Notes: a model not told the origin generated them from the sequence alone. A stretch of 64,000 bases of DNA from JAFAGO01 sp031987605 (GCA_031987605.1 DALZZF010000001.1:572344-636343), one strand, 5' to 3'. Shown: positions 33,999-42,957, numbered from the stretch's first letter. Program-made: numbers and translations.

Positions 33999-34229
33999 AT
34001 GAACGCAAATGTTGAAATTTTAAAAAAGATGATTGAAAATCTTACTCCGGAACTTTTAGACAAGTTCACGCACGCAGTTGAGAATTTTGGGTTCACCGGT
34101 AAAGTTTCAATCCCGCAGTTCCAGATGGAAGAAGTAATGGAACGTCTGAATTTTCACAGACAGCATCCCAATACCCGACTTGATTTTCTTGAGAATATCA
34201 AGGACTTGGAAAAGAGTTTTGCATGGTGA
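33999..34229 (+). CDS. type II antitoxin-like protein
   Basis: 76 residues: MNANVEILKKMIENLTPELL, then a mid-region and an acidic C-terminal segment VMERLNFHRQHPNTRLDFLE-x-IKDLEKSF. It has the size, position and amphipathic C-terminal arm of an antitoxin that wraps around a ParE/RelE toxin. I do not see a clear DNA-binding ribbon-helix-helix, so autoregulation is inferred from the palindromes at its promoter. It overlaps the toxin gene by 7 nt. Confidence 0.7.
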   Translation: MNANVEILKKMIENLTPELLDKFTHAVENFGFTGKVSIPQFQMEEVMERLNFHRQHPNTRLDFLENIKDLEKSFAW

Positions 34230-34498
34230 AAATATTGCTCTCATCCATTGCAAAAAACGATATTAGGCTATTAATGCGTGTGTTTAACGCAGAGGAAAAA
34301 GGAAAGGGAATCCAATTTCTGGAAAAATTAAAAGAAAATATAGCCGAAATATCCAGTCATCCTGAAACGGCTGATATGGCATATCAGGAAATCAGTGTCA
34401 TTAAAATGAATGATTTTCCGGCACATATTCATTACACCGTAAACAATCAGGAAGATTATCTGCTGATTACAGCAGTTTTTAAAGAGAATAAGGATTAA
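34223..34498 (+). CDS. type II toxin of the ParE/RelE family
   Basis: 91 residues with the ParE/RelE pattern: an N-terminal strand (VKILLSSIAKNDI), two helices with GIQFLEKLKENIAEISSHPE, then strands YQEISVIKMNDFPAHIHYTV and a final YLLITAVFKENKD. The FP-x-x-IHY element and final ITAVF strand are typical of ParE. ParE members usually poison gyrase and RelE members cleave mRNA; which applies here is not resolved. Translation is coupled to the upstream antitoxin. Confidence 0.78.
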   Translation: MVKILLSSIAKNDIRLLMRVFNAEEKGKGIQFLEKLKENIAEISSHPETADMAYQEISVIKMNDFPAHIHYTVNNQEDYLLITAVFKENKD

Positions 34499-34522
34499 TG
34501 TTCATAAAAAGGGGATTTGTTT

Positions 34523-34564
34523 GAAAAAGGGGATTAAATTTATTTAATTCTCTTTTTCTTTTTT
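34523..34564 (+). terminator. terminator after the toxin gene
   Basis: Imperfect 16-bp stem from GAAAAAGGGGATTAAA and TTTAATTCTCTTTTTC (34543-34558), loop TTTA, followed by six T. A related word AAAAGGGGATT occurs just before it at 34507-34517. Confidence 0.6.
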
Positions 34565-34570
34565 ATAGGC

Positions 34571-35782
34571 TTAGCGTACCGGAGTCCGGAATTCTCCATA
34601 ACCAATTAATCCATCATAATTTCTCCCAAAAGGTCGGTAATACAGAAATGCCTGATACAGATTTTCCGTCTGCCAGAACGAACCGTTTATTTCTCCGGCA
34701 TTCAAAGTGCCATCTGCGCTTCTGGTTGCAAGAATGTAATTGTAAAATCCCTGTTTGAGATAAATTTTTGCCACATATCTTTTACCCGATTCATCATAAA
34801 CCATTTTATTTTCTTTGGAAGGAAGAAAATCATTGAAAGAGCCCAATACATAAATGTCCTTGTCCAAAGGTTCGGATTCCAGAGAAAAATAAACCCATGA
34901 ATAATCCCCTTCTCTTGCAGCATCACGCTCGATTCCCAAATCATTTCTCCGGAAATAGAAAGCACCATTCACATCCGGCTGATACTGATAATTTAAAGGA
35001 TAGGCCCAAACCGGATACAGATAAGTGTAATTGTATCCGTCTTTTACTTCCACTCCGGAAACCATATCAAAAGCCTGATCGATATTTTTATTGTCGAAGT
35101 AATAAAATTCATTATTACCCGGAAAAACAAGATTTAATTGCTGGAAAAGCAACTGGTTTCCCGCTGTTGCACTGGGTTTCTGATTAAAAATTCCGATTCC
35201 CCAGTTATTATTCTGAATCACATTTAGCGAAACTGAATTCACATTACTCATCAACGAAGAATTGGTAGCAGCAGCCTGAACTTCAACACGCTGATTGGCA
35301 CCGGGATTTCTTGCATCGGAAAAACGGGTAACATTTACACCTATGGAAGCGGCGTCTTCAACCACGCAAAATCTCTTGGTAAAGAGCGGTCGTTCCGAAG
35401 AATCTTTATATACCACCAACTCAAAATTCCCTGAAATTTTCGGGCTCATTTTTTCATTGGGAAACTTCAATTCATAATGGGTATATTTCTGATATGTATT
35501 AAAAGAATACTGGAACTGATCGATCATTCCGTTCAAAGTTCCGTTGGCATATTCCGTAAAAAACAAACCATCATCATTCCAGTCCCGGTCATAATGCTTC
35601 AGCGTATACCGGTAAATATTGCTTGAATTGGTGAGATCATCAAATCTCAGGATCAAGGTTTGATTAAAACCAATCACCGGTGTTTCGTCATTGGTTGTAG
35701 GATTAAAAAGTTGTATACTTCGGATATCCTGCCCGAAAAAGGACAAAGAAATAAACAGGAAAAGGAATCGGATTGCTTTCAT
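34571..35782 (-). CDS. type IX secretion system plug-domain (DUF5103) protein
   Basis: 403 residues from the ATG at 35782: signal peptide (MKAIRFLFLFISLSFFGQ), then an all-beta region. Characteristic phrases are RFDDLTNSSNIYRYTLKHYD, DWNDDGLFFTEY and YTHYELKFPNEKMSPKISGN, which I associate with DUF5103, the type IX secretion plug domain. It is thought to close the SprA/Sov channel on the extracellular face. The frame extends 31 codons upstream but would overlap the divergent MBL gene and its promoter. No sorting domain is needed or seen. Confidence 0.85.
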   Translation of the reverse strand: MKAIRFLFLFISLSFFGQDIRSIQLFNPTTNDETPVIGFNQTLILRFDDLTNSSNIYRYTLKHYDRDWNDDGLFFTEYANGTLNGMIDQFQYSFNTYQKYTHYELKFPNEKMSPKISGNFELVVYKDSSERPLFTKRFCVVEDAASIGVNVTRFSDARNPGANQRVEVQAAATNSSLMSNVNSVSLNVIQNNNWGIGIFNQKPSATAGNQLLFQQLNLVFPGNNEFYYFDNKNIDQAFDMVSGVEVKDGYNYTYLYPVWAYPLNYQYQPDVNGAFYFRRNDLGIERDAAREGDYSWVYFSLESEPLDKDIYVLGSFNDFLPSKENKMVYDESGKRYVAKIYLKQGFYNYILATRSADGTLNAGEINGSFWQTENLYQAFLYYRPFGRNYDGLIGYGEFRTPVR

Positions 35783-35820
35783 TTGTACGAAGATAACGAA
35801 TTTTATTCCAAAGTATGATG

Positions 35821-35851
35821 TTTGATAAGAAACGGAACTGTAGTACATTTG
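35821..35851 (+). promoter_or_regulatory. promoter of the glyoxalase-II-like gene
   Basis: TTTG (35821-35824), 19-nt spacer, TACATTTG (35844-35851), 15 nt before the ATG. Confidence 0.75.
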
Positions 35852-35866
35852 TAAAAAATACGCGGT

Positions 35867-36505
35867 ATGCTTCATTTAAAATCATTCACCTTCAATCCAT
35901 TTTCAGAAAACACGTATATTCTTTACAATGATCAGGGAAGTGCTTTTATCATTGATCCGGGAAATATTCAGGATTCTGAAACCGCGGTTTTGCAGCATTT
36001 TATTTCAGAACACCAGCTCAAAGTAAAAAATATTTTGCTTACCCATGCCCATATTGACCATATATTGGGATTGCAATGGGCTTTTGACACCTATAAAGTT
36101 CCGGTATTGCTGCATGAAACAGAACAAGAAATTCTGGATCGAAATCCTTTTACCGCAAAGCAATATGGATTTTTCTTAAAACCTTTTGAAGGAAATCTTG
36201 AGTATGTAAAAGACGGCGATACGCTCTTTCTGGATGATGACGAACTGCATATTTATTTTGTTCCGGGACATTCACCCGGTCATATCGCTTTTCACAACAA
36301 AGATCAGAAATTTATCATTTCCGGAGATGTACTTTTTGAAGGAAGTATCGGGAGAACAGATTTGTACAAAGGAGATTTTGAACAATTACTGAACAGCATC
36401 CGCGAGAAATTATTTATTCTTGATGATGCTACCATTGTATATTCGGGACATGGAAATCCAACTACAATCCAGTTTGAAAAAGAATACAATCCGTTTTTAA
36501 AATAA
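35867..36505 (+). CDS. MBL-fold metallo-hydrolase (glyoxalase II-like)
   Basis: 212 residues. Metallo-beta-lactamase metal site: THAHIDHILG (H-x-H-x-D-H), GHSPGHIAFH, SGDVLFEGSIGRTDL and a final YSGHGNPTT. This is the short glyoxalase-II-like subfamily, probably a thioester hydrolase; the natural substrate is not clear. No signal peptide, so cytosolic. A terminator shared with the next, convergent gene follows. Confidence 0.9.
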   Translation: MLHLKSFTFNPFSENTYILYNDQGSAFIIDPGNIQDSETAVLQHFISEHQLKVKNILLTHAHIDHILGLQWAFDTYKVPVLLHETEQEILDRNPFTAKQYGFFLKPFEGNLEYVKDGDTLFLDDDELHIYFVPGHSPGHIAFHNKDQKFIISGDVLFEGSIGRTDLYKGDFEQLLNSIREKLFILDDATIVYSGHGNPTTIQFEKEYNPFLK

Positions 36506-36506
36506 A

Positions 36507-36535
36507 AAAAATCCCGAATTATACTCGGGATTTTT
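36507..36535. terminator. bidirectional terminator
   Basis: AAATCCCGA (36509-36517) and TCGGGATTT (36525-36533) with A and T tracts on both flanks; lies between two convergent genes. Confidence 0.85.
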
Positions 36536-36554
36536 CAATAGTTAAGTATTTTAT

Positions 36555-37115
36555 TTATGCTTTCCACTTGATATTACAACCCATACTCGGTTTTTGAAGT
36601 TCTTCCTGAGGTTCGCCTGCCAGAAGATTTTCGAAAGCAATGATTAAATCCTCACCGGTAATTTCTTTCTGATTTCCCGGTCGGGAATCATCCATTTGTC
36701 CGCGATAAATCAAATCCAGTTTATCATCAAAAAAGAAAAAATCCGGCGTACAGGCAGCATCATACGCTTTGGCAACAGCCTGACTTTCATCGTACAGATA
36801 AGGAAATCCAAATATTTTCTCTTTCTGGAATTCAATCATTTTTTCGGGAGAATCTGCAGGGTATTTTTCCACATCATTGGCATTAATCCCGATGAATTCT
36901 ATGCCCAGATCTTTATAATCTTCATACAACTCTTTCAGTTTTTCAATCACGTGCAATACAAACGGACAATGGTTGCACATAAAAATCACCAGTGTTCCCT
37001 TCTCACCTTTGAGTTGCTCCAAAGACTGAACCTGATTGTCTTCCGCAGGATTCGGCAATTCGAAAAAAGGCGCTCTTGTTCCCAAAGGAAGCATATTGGA
37101 AGGAGTATTTGACAT
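36555..37115 (-). CDS. thioredoxin-fold (AhpC/TSA-like) redox protein
   Basis: 186 residues. Redoxin fold: APFFELPNPAEDN, then MCNHCPFVLHVIEKL with a CxxC (CNHC) at the helix start, GIEFIGINANDVEKYPADSP and FFFDDKLDLIYRGQMDDSRPG. It resembles the peroxiredoxin-like thioredoxin proteins often annotated simply as thioredoxin family. Presumably a cytosolic disulfide reductase or peroxidase. It lies 11 nt downstream of miaA on the same strand, so the two are likely cotranscribed. Confidence 0.88.
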   Translation of the reverse strand: MSNTPSNMLPLGTRAPFFELPNPAEDNQVQSLEQLKGEKGTLVIFMCNHCPFVLHVIEKLKELYEDYKDLGIEFIGINANDVEKYPADSPEKMIEFQKEKIFGFPYLYDESQAVAKAYDAACTPDFFFFDDKLDLIYRGQMDDSRPGNQKEITGEDLIIAFENLLAGEPQEELQKPSMGCNIKWKA

Positions 37116-37126
37116 ATACGTTTGGT

Positions 37127-38035
37127 TTAAAATTTAAGGTTTAAAGTAGATAACAAAGATAAGGATTCTTCAAAAGAATTCTGATAATTTACCCAACGGA
37201 TATTTTCTTCATTTCGGTACCAGGTCAGTTGTCGTTTAGCAAATCTCCGGGAATTTTTCTGTATTTCAGAAACGGCAAAATCCAGTGTCCACTTTCCATC
37301 CAGAACATTAAATATTTCGGTATAGCCCACGGTTTTTAAAGCTACATGATTGCGGTAATCCGTAAGTTTTTTTACTTCATCGGTTAATCCGCTTTCCATC
37401 ATTCCAAGAACCCGTTGATTGATTTTTTCATAAATAATTTCCCGAGGTGCTTCAATCCCGATTCTTACCACCCGAAAACCCCTTTTTTCTTTGGGCTTAG
37501 AAATAATTTCCGAATATTTTTTTCCGGTTTGCCAGATGATATCCAGTGCCCGAAAAAGTCTTCTCGGGTTTTCCTGATCTACCATTTCGAAATATTCCGG
37601 ATCGGCTTCTTTTAATAGTTGCTGAAGAAATAAGATTCCTTTTTCTTCCCAGATTTTGTGCAGTTTGTCCTGATTTTCCGGATCAGCTTCCGGAAGGTTA
37701 TGCAAACCTTCAATCACGGCTTTTTCGTACATCATACTTCCGCCAACCATGATTACAAAATCATGATTTTGAAAAAGCTCGTCCAGTTTTTTCAGGGCAT
37801 CAATTTCAAACTGACCGATAGAGTAGGCCTCTTTTACCGAAAGGTTTCCCACAAAATGATGGGGAGCTTCCAAAAGTTCCTGTTGGGTAGGTGCTGCCGT
37901 TCCGATTTTCATTTCGCTGAAAAACTGCCGGGAATCACAGGAAATAATTTCGGTTTTGAAGTGTCGCGCCAAATCAATGGCAAGTTTTGTTTTCCCGATT
38001 CCGGTTGTGCCGACGATGGAGATTAAAGTTTTCAC
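37127..38035 (-). CDS. miaA: tRNA dimethylallyltransferase
   Basis: Isopentenylates A37 of tRNAs that read UNN codons. 302 residues: P-loop GTTGIGKTKLAIDLA, SCDSRQFFSEMKIGTA with the conserved Asp-Ser-Arg-Gln, APHHFVG, VGGSMMYEKAVIEGL, and the RLFRALDIIWQTGK region. Slightly shorter than E. coli MiaA but all motifs are present. The thioredoxin-like gene follows. Confidence 0.95.
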   Translation of the reverse strand: MKTLISIVGTTGIGKTKLAIDLARHFKTEIISCDSRQFFSEMKIGTAAPTQQELLEAPHHFVGNLSVKEAYSIGQFEIDALKKLDELFQNHDFVIMVGGSMMYEKAVIEGLHNLPEADPENQDKLHKIWEEKGILFLQQLLKEADPEYFEMVDQENPRRLFRALDIIWQTGKKYSEIISKPKEKRGFRVVRIGIEAPREIIYEKINQRVLGMMESGLTDEVKKLTDYRNHVALKTVGYTEIFNVLDGKWTLDFAVSEIQKNSRRFAKRQLTWYRNEENIRWVNYQNSFEESLSLLSTLNLKF

Positions 38036-38063
38036 GCCCTAAATTTCCTTAATATTTTCAGAA

Positions 38064-38094
38064 TAAAAAAATCGCCCCAACAATTGAGGCGATT
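38064..38094 (-). terminator. terminator after the YkvA-like gene
   Basis: On the minus strand AATCGCC (38094-38088) pairs with GGCGATT (38076-38070), then a run of T. Confidence 0.75.
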
Positions 38095-38114
38095 CCTGTT
38101 ACTAATCTAAAAAA

Positions 38115-38456
38115 TTACTTTACAATTTCTGCTTCCATGATTTTGGGATTGCTCATTCCTCTTTGTGTTTCCCAAAGCAGGAATTTGTCAACCTCTTTCA
38201 TCAGTTTCGGCAAAGCCAGCGAAAGAACCGCCAGATCATCCAAAACACCAATGACAGGTAACGCAATTTCCGGAAGTAAATCAATCGGTGAAATAATATA
38301 GGCAAATCCCAAAAGTGGCAAAATAATGTCCATGGAATTCACTTTATACACTCCTTTTCTCCAGAGTTTCACCATACGGAAAACATCCGGTATTTTTTTT
38401 ACGAATCCTTTGTGCTTAATGGCTTCCTGAGCCAGATGAATTTTTGAGTATTTCAT
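38115..38456 (-). CDS. YkvA/DUF1232 family membrane protein
   Basis: 113 residues; the core motif FAYIISPIDLLPEIALPVIGVLDDL, containing the SPIDLLP-x-x-G-x-LDD pattern, is the DUF1232 signature. One or two short hydrophobic helices suggest membrane association. Function unknown. Transcribed singly. Confidence 0.88.
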   Translation of the reverse strand: MKYSKIHLAQEAIKHKGFVKKIPDVFRMVKLWRKGVYKVNSMDIILPLLGFAYIISPIDLLPEIALPVIGVLDDLAVLSLALPKLMKEVDKFLLWETQRGMSNPKIMEAEIVK

Positions 38457-38553
38457 TTTTTAAAATGCTTTTATAGCGAATTCTAATTCGCAAAAAGCAT
38501 ACCAAAAAATAAGAGCTTGTTTTAAGAGTTTGTGATAATTTCTTCTTTCAGAA

Positions 38554-39105
38554 TCATGGGGTTACGCGGTCGATGAACTGGTGCACGGTTTGCGAATTCC
38601 AGTCTTTGGATGAATCTTCTTTTAACAAAATCTGCCCGTCTTTGCTGAGTAAAAATGTGGTCGGAAAAACTTTTGGAAGTATTTTCTCGGAAATTGGGCT
38701 TTGGGCGATATAAACCGGCGCGGTATAATTATTTTTTTTCAGGAATTCTTTTACTTCTTCTTCTTTATCCTGCATGGCAATCAGCACAAAATTCACTTTA
38801 TCTTTCTTCCCTTCATACAGTTTCTGGATGGTGGGCCATTCTTCCCGACACGGCGGACACCATGTTCCCCAAAAATTCAGGAAAATTAATTTGTCATTTT
38901 TCAGGGTTTTAAGATTGGTGTCGGGAACATTTATTCCCTTTAAATCAATGTCGAAATCCGCTTCAGGAACGGTAATCGCGCTTTTTATTTCTGCGACGGG
39001 GAAGAACAGATCTCTGATTTTTAGTTTCAAACCGGGAACAAATGCAATCGCTGCCAAAATTGCCAGCAAAAGAATATATAGGATGTTTTTGCGCAAAAAA
39101 TTCAT
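38554..39105 (-). CDS. TlpA-like thiol-disulfide oxidoreductase
   Basis: 183 residues: N-terminal membrane anchor (ILYILLLAILAAIAFVPGL), then a thioredoxin fold with FLNFWGTWCPPCREEWPTI, the WCPPC active site near residue 86, and the cis-Pro region VFPTTFLLSKDGQI. The anchored form would reduce or exchange disulfides in the periplasm, for example in cytochrome c maturation. It begins 2 nt after the upstream redox gene, so the two form an operon. Confidence 0.92.
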   Translation of the reverse strand: MNFLRKNILYILLLAILAAIAFVPGLKLKIRDLFFPVAEIKSAITVPEADFDIDLKGINVPDTNLKTLKNDKLIFLNFWGTWCPPCREEWPTIQKLYEGKKDKVNFVLIAMQDKEEEVKEFLKKNNYTAPVYIAQSPISEKILPKVFPTTFLLSKDGQILLKEDSSKDWNSQTVHQFIDRVTP

Positions 39106-39107
39106 TT

Positions 39108-39677
39108 TTATAGGATTTTTAAAAGTTCATCAATAATATCTTGACCTTTGTTCTTGGTATAATACACTTGCAAATCGTTGTGAAAATCATCAGAAGTATA
39201 ATTTCCCGGATCGGTTTTATGTTTTTTCAAAAGTTCCATTCCGTATTTCGGGCGCGGTCCCCAATGCGAAATAACTTCATATTTTTCATTTAAAATCAAG
39301 ACAATCGGAATGGATTTTCCGCCATGGGTTAAATAATCGTCAATTAAATTACTTTGATCCCGATACGTGATTTTTATTTCATTTTTTCCTTCAAATAAAC
39401 GGTAAATCACAGGAATAATCATGGCAGCATCTCCGCACCAACCTTCGGAAATAATCAGGATTTTTCCTTTAAAATTTTTTTCTTCCAGAATCTGCTGTTG
39501 CTGTACTAAAGGGGTAAAGGTTTTCAGGACGCGCTTCATTCTGGTAAGCCCTAACTGATAATAATTAAGATAGATTTGATCTTGCGGATCTGTGCTTTTT
39601 TCCAAATCCTTAATTTTCTGTTCGGTATCTTCCAGATATTGTGGAAATCCAACGGCATTTTGCCAATATTTTTTCAT
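39108..39677 (-). CDS. thioredoxin family protein with single active-site Cys
   Basis: 189 residues: helical N-terminal region, then a thioredoxin domain with KILIISEGWCGDAAMIIPVI. The second Cys of the usual CxxC is Ala (CGDA), so it is likely not a standard dithiol oxidoreductase; monothiol chemistry or a structural role is possible. IPIVLILN follows as the cis-Pro region. Cytosolic (no signal). It precedes the TlpA-like gene by 2 nt. Confidence 0.85.
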   Translation of the reverse strand: MKKYWQNAVGFPQYLEDTEQKIKDLEKSTDPQDQIYLNYYQLGLTRMKRVLKTFTPLVQQQQILEEKNFKGKILIISEGWCGDAAMIIPVIYRLFEGKNEIKITYRDQSNLIDDYLTHGGKSIPIVLILNEKYEVISHWGPRPKYGMELLKKHKTDPGNYTSDDFHNDLQVYYTKNKGQDIIDELLKIL

Positions 39678-40167
39678 TGTTCTTTTTTATACAAATGTCC
39701 GGAAATCAATAATTGTCGTGTGTTACAAAGATTACATAATATAACCTGAGTTCAGGATAAGGGAACACGATATTGCATTGATTTTTAATTAATTAATAAT
39801 TTTTTATCGCAATGAAAGACAAAGACTTTTTTCATTTCTAAAATGTTTTTAAGAAATACAAAAGCCACTTCGTTTATAAAAGAAATACAAAACTTGTATT
39901 ATTTCAATAAGTTTTACGGCTTTGTATGCCTTAAAATATTAATAATCAAATTATTATTTTTTTTTGTTTGACTTTGCGTTTCAAAAAGCTTATCCCGAAT
40001 TGGGGTTTATATAAATTTTAAACGAATATCCACTTTTAATCATAAAAAGCAAAGTTCTCAAAGATTTTTGTTTTTCTGTATGCTTTTAGGCTCACATAGG
40101 CGTTTTACTTAGCAAAGGAAAACAAGTCTGATTTCACTTATTATGAATTCCGGATAATCAAAAAAAA
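39678..40167. other. 490-nt intergenic region
   Basis: Very AT-rich spacer between aroC and the redox operon. It holds copy B of the dispersed repeat (40049-40125, minus) and low-complexity A/T runs near 39950-39960. No gene and no clear terminator for aroC was seen. Confidence 0.6.
40049..40125 (-). repeat. dispersed intergenic repeat, copy B
   Basis: Complementary strand aligns with copy A at 13372-13452, roughly 70% by eye, with a 2-nt gap. The CAAAG-rich composition suggests an old mobile or replicating intergenic element; no ORF or terminal repeats are seen in it. Confidence 0.6.
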
Positions 40168-41229
40168 TTAAAATTTTCTCAGTTTATGAATCAAAAATAA
40201 ATCTGCCAGAACAAAAGCAGCCAGATTTTCCACAATCGGAACGGCTCTTGGCAAAACGCAAGGATCGTGTCTGCCTTTTCCTTCAACAACAACAGGATTC
40301 CCGTATTTGTCGATGCTTTCCTGAGGTCTTAAAATGGTGGCAATCGGTTTAAAAGCAATTCTGAAATAAATATCCATTCCGTTTGAAATTCCACCCTGAA
40401 TTCCACCGGAAAGATTGCTTTTGGTGGTAAAATCTTCATTGAAAATATCATTGTGTTCCTTTCCGGTCATTCTTGCGCCGCAGAAACCGCTTCCGTATTC
40501 AAATCCTTTGGCAGCATTGATGTTCATCATGGCTTTTGCCAGTTCTGCCTGAAGTTTTCCAAATACCGGTTCACCAATTCCGATCGGGAGGTTTTTAATA
40601 ACAGCGGTAATGGTTCCTCCAATCGTATTGCCTTCTTTTTTAATTTCCTTGATTCTTTCAATCATTCTGGCAGCCGTTTCTTCATCCGGACAACGGACTT
40701 CATTGCTTTCCGTTTTTGAAAAATCAAGATCCTGATATGGTTTTTCACAAAAAATATCACCTACCGATGAAACATATGCGTTGATTTCTACATTTTCCGG
40801 GAGAATCTGTTTTGCCAAAGCACCTGCCGCAACCCAATTTATGGTTTCGCGTGCCGAGGATTTTCCGCCACCACGATAATCGCGTACTCCAAACTTCTGG
40901 TCATACGTAAAATCCGCATGAGAAGGGCGATACTGGTCTTTGATATGTTCGTAATCTTTGGATTTCTGGTTTTCATTTTCGATGATAAAGCCGATGGGCG
41001 TTCCGGTAGACTGACCATCAAAAATTCCCGAAAGAAAACGCACGGTGTCGCTTTCTTTACGTTGGGTAACAATGGCGGATTGCCCGGGTTTCCGACGATC
41101 CAACTGATGCTGAACTTCTTCCAGATTCAGTGTGATTCCTGCAGGAAAATTGGACAGAATACCACCGTAAGCCAAACCATGACTTTCACCAAATGTGGAG
41201 AGGGTAAGAAAATTTCCAAGTGTAAACAT
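40168..41229 (-). CDS. aroC: chorismate synthase
   Basis: Converts EPSP to chorismate using reduced FMN; end of the shikimate pathway. 353 residues: N-terminal GNFLTLSTFGESHGLAYGGI, RRKPGQSAIVTQRKESD, YRPSHADFTYDQKFGVRDYR, GGGKSSARETINWVAAGALA and GGIQGGISNGMDIYFRIAFKP are all conserved. Near-leaderless start (see 41234-41241). Transcribed singly. Confidence 0.97.
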   Translation of the reverse strand: MFTLGNFLTLSTFGESHGLAYGGILSNFPAGITLNLEEVQHQLDRRKPGQSAIVTQRKESDTVRFLSGIFDGQSTGTPIGFIIENENQKSKDYEHIKDQYRPSHADFTYDQKFGVRDYRGGGKSSARETINWVAAGALAKQILPENVEINAYVSSVGDIFCEKPYQDLDFSKTESNEVRCPDEETAARMIERIKEIKKEGNTIGGTITAVIKNLPIGIGEPVFGKLQAELAKAMMNINAAKGFEYGSGFCGARMTGKEHNDIFNEDFTTKSNLSGGIQGGISNGMDIYFRIAFKPIATILRPQESIDKYGNPVVVEGKGRHDPCVLPRAVPIVENLAAFVLADLFLIHKLRKF

Positions 41230-41233
41230 AGTG

Positions 41234-41241
41234 CAAAGATA
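41234..41241 (-). promoter_or_regulatory. -7 element of aroC, near-leaderless
   Basis: Minus strand TATCTTTG ends 5 nt before the aroC ATG (41229). No good -33 TTG is seen at 19-22 nt. Confidence 0.5.
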
Positions 41242-41271
41242 AGGAAAGTTATGGCGGATTTTAAAGCATTT

Positions 41272-42924
41272 TTAAGGTTGAGCGATTCGTTTTTTGTAAT
41301 CCGCTTTTGATTTTTCAATGATGTGAAAGAGTTTGTTTTTTTCTGATTGATTTAGTTTTCGCCAGTAAAATCCGTATTTCAGATTGTTTTCATCAAAGGC
41401 TTGCGGAAAAATTCCGGCTTGCAGGTCTTCCATTAAAAATTCCGGAGAAATGGCAGGAATCGGAATGTCAAAACTGAAAGGATATCCTTTTACCACCTGA
41501 AACTTCAAATTTCCGATTTTATAAGTATCGTATTCATTGAGGACAAAATATGCAGGTTCCCAGATTTGTTTTTTCTGAAAACCGAGCATGAACTGTCCCA
41601 GTTTAAAACTCGGTACAAATTTTTTCACCATTCCGGGAAAGGAGAGAAATCCAATGAAAAATAAACTCAAAGCAAAGAACGATGACATCATCATTTTTTT
41701 TGAAATTTTCTGATAGGCAAGCACAAAAAATACAACAAAGAAAACATCCAGAAAAAATCGGTACTGTGCTGAAAATATCAACACCAAAATGCTTTTCACC
41801 AAAATACTGATGCAAAGAATGGAAGTAATTTTATTTTTTTTCCAAAATGAAAAACAGAGCAGAGCAAGTAGAGATAAAACAAAAACCAGATGTATTTTTG
41901 CTTTTATGCCCTTCAGAAAAAACCAGTTTTTGAGGTATTCCAAAGTAGAAAAATTTTGAATTTCCTTATAGGAATACTGCATGTCAAACGTTTTCTCAAT
42001 CGCCGTTTGCGATGAAAGCTGCAGCAAAACCGAATTGGGTTTCCAAGGAACATCAACATCACCAATCTGAACCGGAAAAACCGGAAATCCAAAACACCAG
42101 ATATTTTTAAAAATGAAAACGGTAAACACCAATATTCCCATTCCTAAAAATTTAAGTCCTGACCGATGTACAAAAACTGCGTACGAAAAGGTAAACAGCG
42201 GAAGCCAGATCATCGTTGGTTTTATGGTGAAAACAAATGCAGAAAGCATAAACAACACAGCATAACGTTGATTGCCGGAAAAAACTTCATCCAAAATCAT
42301 CAGTGCAATACCAATAACCGGTAAATCCGGACTTGGAGATTGCGCAAATAATAACAGAACCGGAATTATCGCAAGATGCAACCACGATTTTTTTTCACAA
42401 GCATAAATGAAATAAACAACCAGAAATACCGTGTTAAGCCGAAGAAAAGGATCTGCAAAATGCGAAAATCCAGCCTGTAAAATATGCCAGATCGACATTT
42501 GCCCCAAAAGCAAATCCAGATTGGAAATCCCTTTTACCAGGCCAAACTCCGAAATCCATTTTATGGTGGGTACATAATACCCGAAATAATCGAGAATAAA
42601 AGGATAGAACGTTCCGGCAAACAGTATCACGACAAGTCCTGAGAGAAAAATTAATCTGTTTTTAGAAACAAAATCATACCCGTTTTCAAACAATTTAAAA
42701 TAGAAAAAAGAAAAAAGCCCTGCGATTATCGTTCCTGTTTCTACCCAAAAACCGATGCCGGTAAAGAAAGACATCAGCATCCAAACCATCGACATGAGAA
42801 ACATTCCCGAAATTAAAAGCCCCGAAATGCCGTTCCAGAATCGCCCGAAAACCAGTTCCGATAATTTCCCGATTCCCATAAAAACAGGCAAAAGAAAGAT
42901 GATGGTGAAAAAAAGATAAAGCAT
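41272..42924 (-). CDS. LIC_10190-type polytopic membrane protein
   Basis: 550 residues from the ATG at 42924, with about 12 hydrophobic segments (e.g. LYLFFTIIFLLPVFMGIG, IWLPLFTFSYAVF) and a soluble C-terminal region. This resembles the LIC_10190 family found in Bacteroidetes and Leptospira; a glycosyltransferase-C-like polysaccharide role is conceivable but unproven. The frame extends to a TTG at 42951, but that lies inside the terminator of the upstream lipoprotein gene, which supports 42924. Confidence 0.75.
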   Translation of the reverse strand: MLYLFFTIIFLLPVFMGIGKLSELVFGRFWNGISGLLISGMFLMSMVWMLMSFFTGIGFWVETGTIIAGLFSFFYFKLFENGYDFVSKNRLIFLSGLVVILFAGTFYPFILDYFGYYVPTIKWISEFGLVKGISNLDLLLGQMSIWHILQAGFSHFADPFLRLNTVFLVVYFIYACEKKSWLHLAIIPVLLLFAQSPSPDLPVIGIALMILDEVFSGNQRYAVLFMLSAFVFTIKPTMIWLPLFTFSYAVFVHRSGLKFLGMGILVFTVFIFKNIWCFGFPVFPVQIGDVDVPWKPNSVLLQLSSQTAIEKTFDMQYSYKEIQNFSTLEYLKNWFFLKGIKAKIHLVFVLSLLALLCFSFWKKNKITSILCISILVKSILVLIFSAQYRFFLDVFFVVFFVLAYQKISKKMMMSSFFALSLFFIGFLSFPGMVKKFVPSFKLGQFMLGFQKKQIWEPAYFVLNEYDTYKIGNLKFQVVKGYPFSFDIPIPAISPEFLMEDLQAGIFPQAFDENNLKYGFYWRKLNQSEKNKLFHIIEKSKADYKKRIAQP

Positions 42925-42957
42925 AAAAAAAGATTGCCTAAAATTAAGCAATCTTTA
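42925..42957 (-). terminator. terminator of the glycine-zipper lipoprotein gene
   Basis: On the minus strand AAAGATTGC (42956-42948) pairs with GCAATCTTT (42937-42929), followed by T. It ends where the next gene starts (42924), so that gene may be partly insulated. Confidence 0.7.

Noticed and set aside
39950..39970. A/T run near 39950 as an aroC terminator
   Set aside because: It lacks a stem and lies over 200 nt past the aroC stop.
42925..42951. Upstream TTG start of the LIC_10190-type protein
   Set aside because: It lies inside the terminator hairpin of the upstream gene.
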